In this document: positions 35,487-44,759 of the stretch, piece after piece
Numbering within the stretch: position 1 is the first letter of the stretch
Layout: every line of letters begins with the position of its first letter
The notes under the pieces: generated by a model
What the model saw: only the letters and a program-made list of their open reading frames with translations
Told to the model about the DNA's origin: nothing
The model's database searches: none
Made by a program: the position numbers and the translations under genes
Assembly: GCF_001494595.1 (NCBI RefSeq)
Contig: NZ_LN929908.1
Span: forward strand, 3,190,467-3,254,466
Direction of reading: 5' to 3'
Origin: Mycobacterium sp. M26
Lineage (GTDB): Bacteria; Actinomycetota; Actinomycetes; Mycobacteriales; Mycobacteriaceae
DNA length: 64,000 nt

Positions 35487-35508
35487 GCAGGCCAACCTAC
35501 CGAGGTCC

Positions 35509-36465
35509 TCAGTCGAAGGATTGCCAACCCGCCGGTCCGGCCCACGGCTGCCCGTCCACCAGGACTGCCGGGTCGCCGTCGGCGACCGATCCGATCACCC
35601 GCCAGCCCTCGGGAACGTCGCCGGCGAAACAGGCGACCAGGGCGTGATCTTCACCACCGGCGAGCACCAGTGACCACGGGTCGGTGCCGGTGGCCGCGGC
35701 GGCACCCGCCACGGCATCGACGTCAGGGCGCAACCCGTCTGCGGACAGGTCGATCCGCACCGCCGACGCCCGGGCGATCTGATCGACGTCGGCCAGCAAC
35801 CCGTCGGACACGTCGGTCATCGCCAGCGCCCCGGCATCGGCGGCCCGCACGCCCTGCCCGTACGGCGGCCGCGGCACCAGATGCCAGCGTCGTAGCTCCT
35901 CGAATTCGTCGATTCCCTTGTCCCACAACATGTATCCGGCAGCAGAGCGGCCCAATTCACCGGCCACCGCAAGCACCGAACCGGGTCGGGCCCCACTGCG
36001 CAGAACCGGTACGCGCCCGCCCAGATCACCCAGTGCGGTCACCGACACCACCCACTGCGGGCTGGCCACCAGGTCACCGCCGACCACCCCGGCGCCGAAT
36101 TGCCCGACCTCGGCCCACATTCCGTCCGATACCGCCTTCACGCGCTGCGCCGAGGTATCGGACGGCGCACCGAACGCGACGACGAACGCGGTGGCCCGCG
36201 CGCCCATCGACTCCACGTCGGCGGCGTTCTGCGCGATCGCCTTGCGCCCCACATCGTGTGGGGTGGACCAATCCAGCCGGAAGTGCCGGCCTTCGACGAG
36301 CATGTCGGTGGTGACGACCACCCGGCCGTCCGGGGCGCTGACCACCGCGGCGTCGTCGCCGGGGCCGACCGTCACCCCCGGCGGCTGCCGGCGGCCGGCC
36401 ACCAGACGGTCGATCATCGGGAACTCGCCCAGTTCGTGCAGCGTCGGTTCCGGCCCGTCGGCCAC
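35509..36465 (-). CDS. thiL: Thiamine-monophosphate kinase
   Basis: Final step of thiamine pyrophosphate synthesis: phosphorylates thiamine monophosphate. The 318-residue PurM/SelD-fold protein has the ATP/Mg loop VTVGPGDDAAVV, VTTDMLVEGRHF, GRKAIAQNAADVESMGA and VSDGLLADVDQIA, with LAGGEDHALVACF near the end. All acidic metal ligands are present. Start is GTG 36465. It lies directly before ung (22-bp gap), as in Rv2977c-Rv2976c. The upstream 161 bp is a divergent promoter region shared with the Lrp-type gene. Confidence 0.95.
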   Translation of the reverse strand: MADGPEPTLHELGEFPMIDRLVAGRRQPPGVTVGPGDDAAVVSAPDGRVVVTTDMLVEGRHFRLDWSTPHDVGRKAIAQNAADVESMGARATAFVVAFGAPSDTSAQRVKAVSDGMWAEVGQFGAGVVGGDLVASPQWVVSVTALGDLGGRVPVLRSGARPGSVLAVAGELGRSAAGYMLWDKGIDEFEELRRWHLVPRPPYGQGVRAADAGALAMTDVSDGLLADVDQIARASAVRIDLSADGLRPDVDAVAGAAAATGTDPWSLVLAGGEDHALVACFAGDVPEGWRVIGSVADGDPAVLVDGQPWAGPAGWQSFD

Positions 36466-36626
36466 CTCGTCTCCCCTTCCACATCAGGCCCGCTCACAAC
36501 CGCAGGACCTGACAACCTGCGGTAGGTTTGGTGCCTGCCGACGCGCAGCCCGCGTCGCCGTCCCGGCCGTTCACCGATGCCGGTCAGGACACCGGGACAC
36601 GCCAGTGTAAGACGAGGAGACGACGG

Positions 36627-36863
36627 GTGGCCGAGGCGTACATGCTGATCCAGACCGAGGTGGGTCGCGCCGAGGTCGTCGCCAAGCAGGTTGCCACGTT
36701 GCCCGGTGTGCTGTCCTCGGAGTACGTCACCGGACCCTATGACGTGGTGGTGCGCATCGGGGCGAACAGCGCCGAGGACCTCACCGCCAACATCGTTCCC
36801 AGCGTTCAGCAGGTCGCCGGAATCACCCGCACACTGACGTGCCCGATCGCCGATGCCGACTGA
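36627..36863 (+). CDS. Small Lrp/AsnC-type ligand-binding (RAM) domain protein
   Basis: 78-residue protein consisting of only the AsnC/Lrp effector (RAM) domain without a DNA-binding helix-turn-helix: AEAYMLIQTEVGRAEVVAKQ, LPGVLSSEYVTGPYDVVVRI and a final TCPIADAD. Such stand-alone RAM proteins form decamers and bind amino acids in archaea and actinobacteria; function in mycobacteria unclear. Start GTG 36627 has GAGGAG seven bases upstream; longer readings are unsupported. The stop overlaps the start of the DUF3515 gene, so they are coupled. Confidence 0.85.
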   Translation: MAEAYMLIQTEVGRAEVVAKQVATLPGVLSSEYVTGPYDVVVRIGANSAEDLTANIVPSVQQVAGITRTLTCPIADAD

Positions 36864-37419
36864 GCCGCTGCCCGCTGCCGCCGACGACGACATCTCCGAC
36901 GGTCCACCCCGCGCTGTCCTGATCGCCGCGCTGGTGATCGCCGTGGTGGCGATCGGCGCTGTACTGGCCATCGCCGCGACGCGGCGCACGCCCACCCAGC
37001 CGGTAGCCATCGCGTCGGTACCCGCCCCGCAGGCGGAGTCCGCGGAATGCCGCACCCTGGTGGACGGTCTTCCGGCGACGCTGGGCGACTTCGGCCGAGC
37101 ACCCGCGATGGACCCGGTGCCCGCGGGTACGGCCGCCTGGCGGGCCGAGGCCGACGGCGACGCGGTGATCCTGCGCTGCGGTATCGGCCGGCCGGAAGAG
37201 TTCGTCGTCGGCTCCCCCATCCAGATGGTCAATCAGGTGCAATGGTTCCGGCTGGATGACCCCGCCGCCAACCGCAGCACCTGGGTGGCTGTGGACCGGC
37301 CGGTCTATGTGGCGCTGACCCTGCCGTCGGGGTCCGGTCCCACCCCCATCCAGGCGGTGTCGGATCTGATCGCCCGCGTGCTGCCGGAGGTGGCGATCAG
37401 GCCGGGCGCGGCGCGCTAA
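36853..37419 (+). CDS. DUF3515 membrane-anchored protein
   Basis: 188-residue protein with one TM helix (AVLIAALVIAVVAIGAVLAIAA, residues 21-43) and an extracytoplasmic domain with cysteines at AECRTLV and ILRCGIG. It matches the actinobacterial DUF3515 family (Rv2980). Overlaps the upstream RAM-domain gene by 11 bp. It ends convergently against ddl (4-bp overlap). Proximity to ddl and the exported domain hint at a cell-envelope role, but this is only context. Confidence 0.88.
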   Translation: MPTEPLPAAADDDISDGPPRAVLIAALVIAVVAIGAVLAIAATRRTPTQPVAIASVPAPQAESAECRTLVDGLPATLGDFGRAPAMDPVPAGTAAWRAEADGDAVILRCGIGRPEEFVVGSPIQMVNQVQWFRLDDPAANRSTWVAVDRPVYVALTLPSGSGPTPIQAVSDLIARVLPEVAIRPGAAR

Positions 37420-38513
37420 CGCAGGCCGGTTCCGCGGGCCAGTGCGGTCTCGACCATGGTGCCCACCAGCGTCGGATAGTCGATACCGCTGGCGCCCCAC
37501 ATCCGCGGGTACATCGAGATGGTCGTGAAACCGGGCATGGTGTTGATCTCGTTGACCACCGGGCCGTCCTCGGTGAGGAAGAAGTCGACCCGCGCCAACC
37601 CCTGGCAATCCAGTGCTTCGAAGGCTCGAATAGCCAAGCGCTGCAACTCTTCTGCCACCTCGTCATCGACCTTGGCCGGGACGTCCAACTCGGCGGCGTC
37701 GTCGAGGTACTTGGTGGCGAAGTCGTAGAAGCCGTCCTCGCGGCCACGCACACCGGCCACCCGAATCTCACCGATGGTGCTGGCCCGCACCGAGCCGTCC
37801 GGGAATTCCAGGACACCGCATTCGAGTTCGCGCCCGACGATGGCGGCCTCGATGATCACCTTCGGGTCGTGCCGCCTCGCCTCATCGATCGCACCGGGCA
37901 GTTCGTCGGCGTGCATCACCCGGCTCACGCCGATCGAGGAGCCACCTCGTGACGGCTTGACGAACATCGGGAAGCCAAGGCGCTCAATCTCGTCCAGATC
38001 AGGGGCGGCCCGGTGCGGACGCAGCACCACATGGTCACCGATCGGCAGGCCGTCGGCGGCGAGCAGTTTCTTGGTGAATTCCTTGTCCATGCCAGCCGCA
38101 CTGGCGAACACACCGGCACCGACGTAGGGCACACCGGCCAGTTCCAGCAGGCCCTGGATCGTGCCGTCCTCGCCGTAGGGGCCGTGCAGGATCGGGAAGA
38201 CGACGTCGACAGCGGCCAGGATCTCCCCCGCACCGTCCAGCGACACCAGTTCGCCGCGACGCTGCGGGTCGGCGGTCAACGCCAGGGCGGTTCCGGCCTC
38301 ACCGCTGACCTGCGGCAACTGGCGGCCGCTGATGGCCAGGGTTTCGGGACGGGCGTCGGTGAGCACCCAGGAGCCCCCGGGCGTGATGCCGATGGCGACC
38401 ACCTCGAAGCGCTGCGGGTCGAGGTTGCGCAGGATGCTGCCGGCCGACACGCACGAGATGGCGTGCTCGGAGCTGCGGCCGCCGTAGACGACGGCGACGC
38501 GGATGCGTGTCAC
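37416..38513 (-). CDS. ddl: D-alanine--D-alanine ligase
   Basis: Forms the D-Ala-D-Ala terminus of peptidoglycan precursors; target of D-cycloserine. The 365-residue ATP-grasp enzyme shows VVYGGRSSEHAIS at the N terminus, HGPYGEDGTIQGLLELAGVPYVG, the ATP loop FVKPSRGGSSIGVSRV, and DFFLTEDGPVVNEINTMPGFT for Mg2+/D-Ala binding. Full length; GTG start at 38513. Orthologue of Rv2981c. In M. tuberculosis it is followed by gpsA; here a PLP-enzyme gene lies between. Confidence 0.97.
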   Translation of the reverse strand: MTRIRVAVVYGGRSSEHAISCVSAGSILRNLDPQRFEVVAIGITPGGSWVLTDARPETLAISGRQLPQVSGEAGTALALTADPQRRGELVSLDGAGEILAAVDVVFPILHGPYGEDGTIQGLLELAGVPYVGAGVFASAAGMDKEFTKKLLAADGLPIGDHVVLRPHRAAPDLDEIERLGFPMFVKPSRGGSSIGVSRVMHADELPGAIDEARRHDPKVIIEAAIVGRELECGVLEFPDGSVRASTIGEIRVAGVRGREDGFYDFATKYLDDAAELDVPAKVDDEVAEELQRLAIRAFEALDCQGLARVDFFLTEDGPVVNEINTMPGFTTISMYPRMWGASGIDYPTLVGTMVETALARGTGLR

Positions 38514-38580
38514 AAGCTACAGAGGCTACAGCCCGGGCGTCGGGCGCACGATCCGATAACGCGACCTGCGGTTTTGCCGA

Positions 38581-39690
38581 TCAACGGCCGTCGAGGGCCC
38601 GCAACACGTCGGCCAGCAGGTCGTCGGTGTCCTCGATCCCCGCCGAAATCCGGGCGTAGCCGTCGCTGACCGGGTCGCCCCAGCGGGCGCGGCGGTCCAC
38701 TGAGGTGTGCAGCCCGCCGAAGCTGGTGGCGGCCACCAGCAGTTCACTGCGCTCCACCAGGTCGTGGACGGCGTGCGCGTCGGCGAGTTCGACACCCACC
38801 AACCCACCGGCGTGGCGCATCTGGGCGCTGGCCACCGGGTACGACGGATCCTCGGGCAGACCCGGATAACGCACCGCCCGCACCGCGGGATGAGTGCGCA
38901 ACGCGGTGGCCAGCGCGAGCGCGTTCTGGCACTGCCGGGGAAATCGCAGCCCGACACTGCCGATACTGCGCAGCACCAGCCAGGCTTCGAAAGCGCCCAG
39001 GATGCCACCGGAGAGCAGGCGCTCGCGTTCCACCGCCGCCATCAGCTCGGGCTGGCTGCCTGCGGCGTACCCGGCCAGCACATCGCTGTGACCGGCGAGC
39101 GCCTTGGTGGCGCTGGCCACCACCAGGTCGGCGCCCAGCGACAGCGGCTGCTGCCCGAGCGGGGTTGCGGTGGTGTTGTCGACCACCAGGGTGGCGCCGC
39201 GGCCCCGGCAGATGCCGGCCAGCCGGTGCAGGTCCACCACATCCAGGCCGGGATTGGTCGGTGTTTCGGCCAGCACCGCGTCGGCCTGCCCGGCAGCCTC
39301 GTAGAGCTCGTCGGCCGCCACCTCTCGGACCGTAACACCCTGGGGGGCAAGACTTTCCGCGGCGAAGCGACGTACCTGGTAGTAGCCGTCGGCAGGCACG
39401 ACCAGCACCGAACCGGGTCTGGTGACCACTCGCAGCGCGGCGGTGATGGCCGCCATCCCGGAACCGAAACTCAGTGCGGTCGTGGCACCCTCGAGTTGGG
39501 CCAGTGCCGATTCGAGGCTCCGCCAGCTCGGGTTGGAGCTGCGCCCATAGGTGTCCGGTTCACTGCCTTCGTCCGGCGAGAGGTGATAGGCCGCAGCAGG
39601 AACCGGGACCGGACCGACCGGGCGGCCCGGAACAGCCTCGCCGTCAACCGCTTTCACCGCGCGAGTGGAGTCGCCGTACCCGCCGTTCAT
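38581..39690 (-). CDS. Cystathionine gamma-lyase-type PLP enzyme (Cys/Met metabolism family)
   Basis: Fold-type I PLP enzyme of 369 residues. LSFGSGMAAITAAL and ETPTNPGLDVVDLH bind PLP phosphate and substrate, and the Schiff-base lysine is in VVASATKALAGHSD. It belongs to the cystathionine gamma-lyase/synthase family, so it cleaves or builds C-S bonds of sulfur amino acids. The family YG(R/Y) motif is present (DTYGRSSNPSW). Start ATG 39690 lies just four bases before the gpsA stop, so gpsA and this gene are co-transcribed. Its insertion between ddl and gpsA is not seen at this place in M. tuberculosis. Confidence 0.9.
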   Translation of the reverse strand: MNGGYGDSTRAVKAVDGEAVPGRPVGPVPVPAAAYHLSPDEGSEPDTYGRSSNPSWRSLESALAQLEGATTALSFGSGMAAITAALRVVTRPGSVLVVPADGYYQVRRFAAESLAPQGVTVREVAADELYEAAGQADAVLAETPTNPGLDVVDLHRLAGICRGRGATLVVDNTTATPLGQQPLSLGADLVVASATKALAGHSDVLAGYAAGSQPELMAAVERERLLSGGILGAFEAWLVLRSIGSVGLRFPRQCQNALALATALRTHPAVRAVRYPGLPEDPSYPVASAQMRHAGGLVGVELADAHAVHDLVERSELLVAATSFGGLHTSVDRRARWGDPVSDGYARISAGIEDTDDLLADVLRALDGR

Positions 39691-39694
39691 CGGG

Positions 39695-40711
39695 CTACTC
39701 CGGCTTGGTGCTGCGACCGAGCAGCAGGATGACGGCCTGATCCACCGACAACCCCTTGTGGCACACCTGCTGCACCGCATCGGTGAGCGGCATTTCGACG
39801 TCGTAGCTGGAGGCCAGCGCGAGGATCGAGGTGCAGGAGGTGACGCCTTCGGCCACATGTCCGTCGGTCGCGCGCAGTGCCGCCTCCAGCGTCTCGCCGC
39901 GGCCGAGGCGCTCGCCGAAGGTCCGGTTACGCGAGCGCGGCGAGGTGCAGGTGGCGACCAGGTCGCCGACACCGGCCAGGCCGGCCAGCGTAGCGGGCTT
40001 GGCGCCCAGGGCAATTCCGAGCCGCATGATCTCGGCGAGCCCGCGGGTGATGATCGCCGCGGCGGTGTTCTCGCCCAGGCCGACCCCCGCGGCCATCCCG
40101 CAGGCCAGGGCGATGACGTTCTTGCAGGCCCCGCCGATCTCGGTGCCGATGACGTCGGCATTGGTGTAGGGCCGCAGGTACCCGGTGCTCAGCGCACGCT
40201 GCAGGGCCACCGCACGACCCGAGTCGGTACAGGCCACCACGGTGGCGGCGGGCTGTTCGTCGGCGATCTCGGCGGCCAGGTTCGGGCCGGAAACCACCGC
40301 GACCTGACCCGGATCGACACCGGTGACCTGCACGATGACCTGGCTCATCCGCATCAGGCTGTCCAGTTCGATGCCTTTGGCCAGGCTCACCAGGGTCGCG
40401 CCGTCGGCCAGCAGGCCGCGCCAGTGTTCGAGGTTGGTGCGCAGGGTCTGCGACGGAACACCGAGCAGCACCGTCGTCAGACCGTCGAGCGCGTCGGCCG
40501 CGTCGGTGGTGGCGCGGATGCGCGCGGGCAGGTCGACACCGGGCAGATACGAGGTATTGGTGTGCTTGGTGTTGATCTCCTCGGCCACCTCGGGTCTGCG
40601 CGACCACAGCCGGACGTCGGCTCCGGCGTCGGCCAGCACCTTGGCCAGCGCGGTTCCCCAAGCTCCGGCGCCCATCACCGCGGCAGTGCCCACCGTGCTC
40701 GTCATCCCCAT
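39695..40711 (-). CDS. gpsA: Glycerol-3-phosphate dehydrogenase (NAD(P)+)
   Basis: Reduces dihydroxyacetone phosphate to sn-glycerol 3-phosphate for phospholipid synthesis. The 338 residues have the Rossmann motif VMGAGAWGTALAKVLADAG, SGPNLAAEIADEQPA, the catalytic Lys in GACKNVIALACGMAAG and the NRTFGERLG substrate site. Start may be ATG 40711 or ATG 40705 (MTSTVGTAAV). Orthologue of Rv2982c. Divergent from fbiD by 81 bp. Confidence 0.96.
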   Translation of the reverse strand: MGMTSTVGTAAVMGAGAWGTALAKVLADAGADVRLWSRRPEVAEEINTKHTNTSYLPGVDLPARIRATTDAADALDGLTTVLLGVPSQTLRTNLEHWRGLLADGATLVSLAKGIELDSLMRMSQVIVQVTGVDPGQVAVVSGPNLAAEIADEQPAATVVACTDSGRAVALQRALSTGYLRPYTNADVIGTEIGGACKNVIALACGMAAGVGLGENTAAAIITRGLAEIMRLGIALGAKPATLAGLAGVGDLVATCTSPRSRNRTFGERLGRGETLEAALRATDGHVAEGVTSCTSILALASSYDVEMPLTDAVQQVCHKGLSVDQAVILLLGRSTKPE

Positions 40712-40792
40712 AACCTACCCAGCGGCGCCGGCCATCCGCCGCATGCACTACCGCGGCAGCGGCCCGTCAGCCGACGCTGGCAGGATGGCGCC

Positions 40793-41434
40793 ATGAGCGC
40801 TGGGCCCGATGTCGGACTGATCATCGCGGTCAAGCGGCTGTCGCAGGCCAAGACCCGGCTGGCCCCGATGTTCGCCGACGGCGTGCGCGAACAGGTCGTC
40901 CTCGCGATGCTCGTCGACACCATCACTGCCGCTCAAGGCGTTGCCGCCGTGCACTCGATCACCGTCGTCACCCCGGATGAGACGGCCGCCGCCGTCGTCC
41001 GCGACCTCGGCGCCGACGTGCTGGCCGATCCCACTCCGCCCGGCCACCCCGACCCCCTGAACACCGCCGTCGCGGCGGCCTGGACGGCCGTGACGAGTCA
41101 CACTCCCAACGCCGTTGTGCTGCAGGGTGATCTGCCGGCGCTGCGCAGTGTCGAGCTGGGCGAGGCTCTGGCGCAGGCCCGCACCCACCCGCGCAGCTTC
41201 GTCACCGACCGGCACGGCACCGGTACCTCGGCACTGTTCGCATTCGGAGTGCCGCTCGAACCGCGGTTCGGCGCGCAGTCGGCGGCCTGGCACCGCGACT
41301 CCGGTGCGGTCGAGTTGAGCGGTGACTGGCCGGGACTGCGCTGTGACATCGACACGCCCGATGACCTGCAGCAGGCCCGTCAACTCGGTGTCGGTGACGC
41401 GACCGCCCAGGCACTGAACCTGAACAACGCCTGA
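40793..41434 (+). CDS. fbiD: Phosphoenolpyruvate guanylyltransferase FbiD (CofC-like)
   Basis: F420 cofactor biosynthesis: joins phosphoenolpyruvate and GTP in mycobacteria to make the activated precursor loaded by FbiA. The 213-residue nucleotidyltransferase starts MSAGPDVGLIIAVKRLSQAK and contains AVKRLSQAKTRL (GTP site), LQGDLPALRSVEL (Asp metal site) and CDIDTPDDLQQA near the C terminus. Orthologue of Rv2983. Fits with the FDOR-type F420 protein gene in the same window. It has AGGA about eight bases before the ATG at 40793. Confidence 0.93.
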   Translation: MSAGPDVGLIIAVKRLSQAKTRLAPMFADGVREQVVLAMLVDTITAAQGVAAVHSITVVTPDETAAAVVRDLGADVLADPTPPGHPDPLNTAVAAAWTAVTSHTPNAVVLQGDLPALRSVELGEALAQARTHPRSFVTDRHGTGTSALFAFGVPLEPRFGAQSAAWHRDSGAVELSGDWPGLRCDIDTPDDLQQARQLGVGDATAQALNLNNA

Positions 41435-41484
41435 ACGGCAGTCGACTTTGCGCTCCTGGCATCCGCGTGCGGCGCGGATAAGGG

Positions 41485-43650
41485 ATGATCGCTGGTGTGA
41501 CCGATACGGAAGCCGAAGCGAGATCCACGGACGACGACTGGCAGCCGGGTGAGGCGCCGGAAGCTCCGCCCGCGGCCACCGCTGCCGCGGTCGACAATGC
41601 GCTGCCCGAGGACCGGTACCTCAACCGCGAGCTGAGCTGGCTGGACTTCAACGCCCGGGTGCTGGCCCTGGCCGCCGACACCTCGATGCCGCTGCTGGAG
41701 CGGGCCAAGTTCCTGGCGATCTTCGCGTCCAACCTCGACGAGTTCTACATGGTCCGGGTGGCCGGCCTGAAGCGCCGCGACGAGATGGGCCTGTCGGTCC
41801 GGTCCGCCGACGGGCTGACACCGCGCGAGCAGTTGCGCCGCATCGGCGACCGCACCCGGCAGATCTCGCTGCGTCATGCCCAGGTATTCCTGGAATCGGT
41901 GCGGCCGGGGCTGGCCGAAGAGGGCATCCATATCGTCACGTGGAACGAGCTGAGCGAGGCCGACCGCGCCGATCTGTCGAAGTACTTCCACGAGCAGGTG
42001 TTCCCCGTCCTCACCCCGCTGGCGGTCGACCCGGCGCACCCGTTCCCGTTCGTCAGCAGTCTGAGCCTGAACCTGGCCGTCGCGGTCCGCTCTCCCGAGG
42101 ACGGCGGAGAGCACTTCGCCCGGGTGAAGGTGCCGGACAACGTCGATCGCTTCGTGGTGCTCAAGAGTGCCGACCCCGAGGACAAGTCGGTCCGCTTCCT
42201 GCCGATGGAAGAGCTCATCGCGGCATTTCTGCCGGTGCTGTTCCCCGGAATGGAAATCGTCGAACAGCACGCATTCCGGATCACCCGCAACGCCGATATG
42301 GATGTCGAAGACCGCGACGAAGACCTTCTGCAGGCATTGGAGCGGGAACTGGCGCGTAGGCGGTTCGGCCCGCCGGTGCGGTTGGAAGTGGCCGACGACA
42401 TGACCGAGCACATGCTCGAGTTGCTGTTGCGCGAGCTCGACGTCAACCCCGGGGATGTGGTGGAGGTGCCCGGGCTGCTGGATCTTTCGGCGCTCTGGCA
42501 GGTCTACGGGATCGACCGGCCGGCCCTCAAGGACCGCCCGTTCGTGCCTGCCACGCACCAGGCCTTCGGCGAACGCGAAACCCCGAAGAGCATCTTCTCG
42601 ACGCTGCGCGACGGCGACGTCCTGGTGCACCATCCCTATCACTCGTTCTCGACGAGTGTGCAGCGCTTCATCGAGCAGGCCGCGGCGGACCCGAATGTGT
42701 TGGCCATCAAGCAGACGCTGTACCGCACCTCCGGTGACTCCCCGATCGTCAACGCGCTGATCGAGGCGGCGGCCGCCGGCAAGCAGGTGGTGGCGCTGGT
42801 GGAACTCAAGGCGCGCTTCGACGAGCAGGCCAACATCAAATGGGCGCGTGCACTGGAAGACGCTGGCGTGCACGTGGTCTACGGGTTGATCGGCCTCAAG
42901 ACGCACTGCAAGACCTGCCTGGTGGTCCGCCGCGAGGGCTCGACCATCCGCCGCTACTGCCATATCGGCACCGGCAACTACAACCCGAAGACCGCCCGGC
43001 TTTACGAGGACGTCGGCCTGCTGACGGCAGCCCCCGACATCGGCGCCGACCTCACCGACCTGTTCAATTCGCTGACCGGGTACTCCCGGAAGATGAGCTA
43101 CCGCAATCTGTTGGTGGCTCCGCACGGGGTACGCAAGGGCATCGTCGAGCGCATCGAACGTGAGATCGAGGCGCACCGCGCCGGCGGCAACGGCCGGATC
43201 CGGCTGAAGGCCAACGCCCTGGTCGACGAGCAGGTGATCGATGCGCTGTATCGGGCCTCGCAGTCTGGGGTCCGGGTCGAGATCGTGGTACGCGGCATCT
43301 GCGCGCTCAAGCCGGGTGCCGAGGGATTCTCGGAGAACATCGTGGTGCGCTCGATTCTCGGCCAATTCCTGGAGCATTCGCGCATCTTCCATTTCCAGGC
43401 GATCAACGAATTCTTCATCGGCAGCGCCGACATGATGCACCGCAACCTCGATCGCCGCGTCGAGGTGCTGGCCCAGGTGAAGGATCCCCGGCTCACCGGG
43501 TACCTGGACGAAATCTTCGAGTCGGCGATGGACCCGTCGACGCGATGCTGGGAGCTGGGGTCCGATGGCAGCTGGACCGCATCACCGCAGGACGGTCGCC
43601 AGGTCCGCGACCACCAGGTGTGGCTGATGGAACTCCATCGGCAGCGCTGA
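41485..43650 (+). CDS. ppk1: Polyphosphate kinase (PPK1)
   Basis: Builds and degrades inorganic polyphosphate from ATP; linked to stringent response and persistence. The 721 residues carry the N-terminal LNRELSWLDFNARVL, the ATP-handling KARFDEQANIKWARAL, the catalytic region GLKTHCKTCLVVRREG containing the phosphohistidine, and RRYCHIGTGNYNPKTAR, then the second His region DMMHRNLDRRVEV. Full length, matches Rv2984. Start could be ATG 41485 or GTG 41497; the N terminus is variable and neither has an ideal ribosome site. A long antisense frame across this gene is a shadow. Confidence 0.96.
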   Translation: MIAGVTDTEAEARSTDDDWQPGEAPEAPPAATAAAVDNALPEDRYLNRELSWLDFNARVLALAADTSMPLLERAKFLAIFASNLDEFYMVRVAGLKRRDEMGLSVRSADGLTPREQLRRIGDRTRQISLRHAQVFLESVRPGLAEEGIHIVTWNELSEADRADLSKYFHEQVFPVLTPLAVDPAHPFPFVSSLSLNLAVAVRSPEDGGEHFARVKVPDNVDRFVVLKSADPEDKSVRFLPMEELIAAFLPVLFPGMEIVEQHAFRITRNADMDVEDRDEDLLQALERELARRRFGPPVRLEVADDMTEHMLELLLRELDVNPGDVVEVPGLLDLSALWQVYGIDRPALKDRPFVPATHQAFGERETPKSIFSTLRDGDVLVHHPYHSFSTSVQRFIEQAAADPNVLAIKQTLYRTSGDSPIVNALIEAAAAGKQVVALVELKARFDEQANIKWARALEDAGVHVVYGLIGLKTHCKTCLVVRREGSTIRRYCHIGTGNYNPKTARLYEDVGLLTAAPDIGADLTDLFNSLTGYSRKMSYRNLLVAPHGVRKGIVERIEREIEAHRAGGNGRIRLKANALVDEQVIDALYRASQSGVRVEIVVRGICALKPGAEGFSENIVVRSILGQFLEHSRIFHFQAINEFFIGSADMMHRNLDRRVEVLAQVKDPRLTGYLDEIFESAMDPSTRCWELGSDGSWTASPQDGRQVRDHQVWLMELHRQR

Positions 43651-43719
43651 GTGCACCTTCCATTACAGCCGGCCCGGTCCCGCCCCGGCGGGAACCTGAA
43701 TTGACTTGTGGGAGTTGAC

Positions 43720-44688
43720 GTGGCCAAGGGGACGTCACGCGACGGCTCGAAGACCAAATCGACCAAAGACGTTTCGACGAAGAAGGGCAAGCCCGCCCAG
43801 CGGGTGATCGCCGCAGGGGCGGTGCTGTGGCGGCCAGACCCGGACACCGGCCTGCCGTGCATCGCCGTCATCCACCGGCCTCGCTACGACGACTGGTCGC
43901 TGCCCAAGGGCAAGGTCGACCCCGGCGAGAACGAGCCGGTGGCTGCGGTCCGCGAGATCTGGGAGGAGACCGGCCAGCGCGCATATCTGGGCCGGCGCCT
44001 GACCGAAGTGACCTATCCGATTCCGGAAGGCACAAAGGTGGTGCACTACTGGGCCGCGCGCGCCGCCGGTGGCGAGTTCAGCCCGGGCGACGAGGTGGAC
44101 CGCCTCGAGTGGTTGTCCCCCGCCGATGCCGCCGCGCGGCTCACCTATCCGCATGACCGCGATGTCCTCGCGATCTTCGGTGAACATCCGGGCGACACCC
44201 AGACGGTGTTGGTGGTGCGGCACGGAACTGCCGGGGTGAAATCGCGGTACAAGGGCGACGACCGGGGCCGGCCGCTGGACAAAAACGGTCGGGCACAGGC
44301 GGAATCCCTGGTCGCGCAGCTGATGGCGTTCGGCCCCACGGCGATCCACGCCGCCGACCGAGCCCGGTGCACCCAGACCGTCGAACCGCTGGCGCAGGAA
44401 CTCGGTGTGAAGATCACGGTCGAGGCCGATCTCACCGAAGAGGCCTACGCGGCGAATCCGAAAGCCGCGCGGGATCGGGTGCTCGAGATCGCCGCGCATG
44501 GCGGGACGCCGGTGATCTGCACGCAGGGCAAGGTGATTCCGTACCTGCTGGCGTGGTGGCGCGACGGTGAGGGCGGGAAGGCCGACAAGGTCCGCAACCG
44601 CAAGGGCAGCACGTGGGTGCTGTCGCTGTCCGACGGGCAGATCATCGCCGCGGACTACATCGCCAGCCCGCTGCCGCACACCCACTAG
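43720..44688 (+). CDS. mutT1: Nudix hydrolase with histidine phosphatase domain (MutT1)
   Basis: Two-domain enzyme of 322 residues: an N-terminal Nudix domain with the box GKVDPGENEPVAAVREI continuing into WEETGQ (around 62-84), and a C-terminal histidine-phosphatase domain beginning LVVRHGTAG. In mycobacteria MutT1 hydrolyses 8-oxo-(d)GTP and Ap4A-type nucleotides, sanitising the pool. The GTG at 43720 has GGGAG six bases upstream; an in-frame GTG at 43708 is less well placed. Convergent with hupB, with a shared terminator stem at 44716-44746. Confidence 0.95.
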   Translation: MAKGTSRDGSKTKSTKDVSTKKGKPAQRVIAAGAVLWRPDPDTGLPCIAVIHRPRYDDWSLPKGKVDPGENEPVAAVREIWEETGQRAYLGRRLTEVTYPIPEGTKVVHYWAARAAGGEFSPGDEVDRLEWLSPADAAARLTYPHDRDVLAIFGEHPGDTQTVLVVRHGTAGVKSRYKGDDRGRPLDKNGRAQAESLVAQLMAFGPTAIHAADRARCTQTVEPLAQELGVKITVEADLTEEAYAANPKAARDRVLEIAAHGGTPVICTQGKVIPYLLAWWRDGEGGKADKVRNRKGSTWVLSLSDGQIIAADYIASPLPHTH

Positions 44689-44715
44689 CCAGATGTTCCG
44701 GGCCTAGAGACGCGA

Positions 44716-44746
44716 ATACGCCGCGGGCACTGGGCCCGCGGCGTAT
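44716..44746. terminator. Bidirectional hairpin terminator between mutT1 and hupB
   Basis: A perfect 13-bp stem: ATACGCCGCGGGC (44716-44728), loop ACTGG (44729-44733), GCCCGCGGCGTAT (44734-44746). Its position between the ends of two convergent genes and the lack of a U tract are typical of mycobacterial terminators. Confidence 0.75.
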
Positions 44747-44759
44747 CCGACGGAGAACT

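Noticed and set aside
39691..40161. Long N-terminal extension of the C-S lyase
   Set aside because: It is a gpsA shadow; the enzyme starts at ATG 39690.
41380..43440. 686-codon frame on the minus strand
   Set aside because: Antisense shadow of ppk1, whose conserved motifs are clear on the plus strand.
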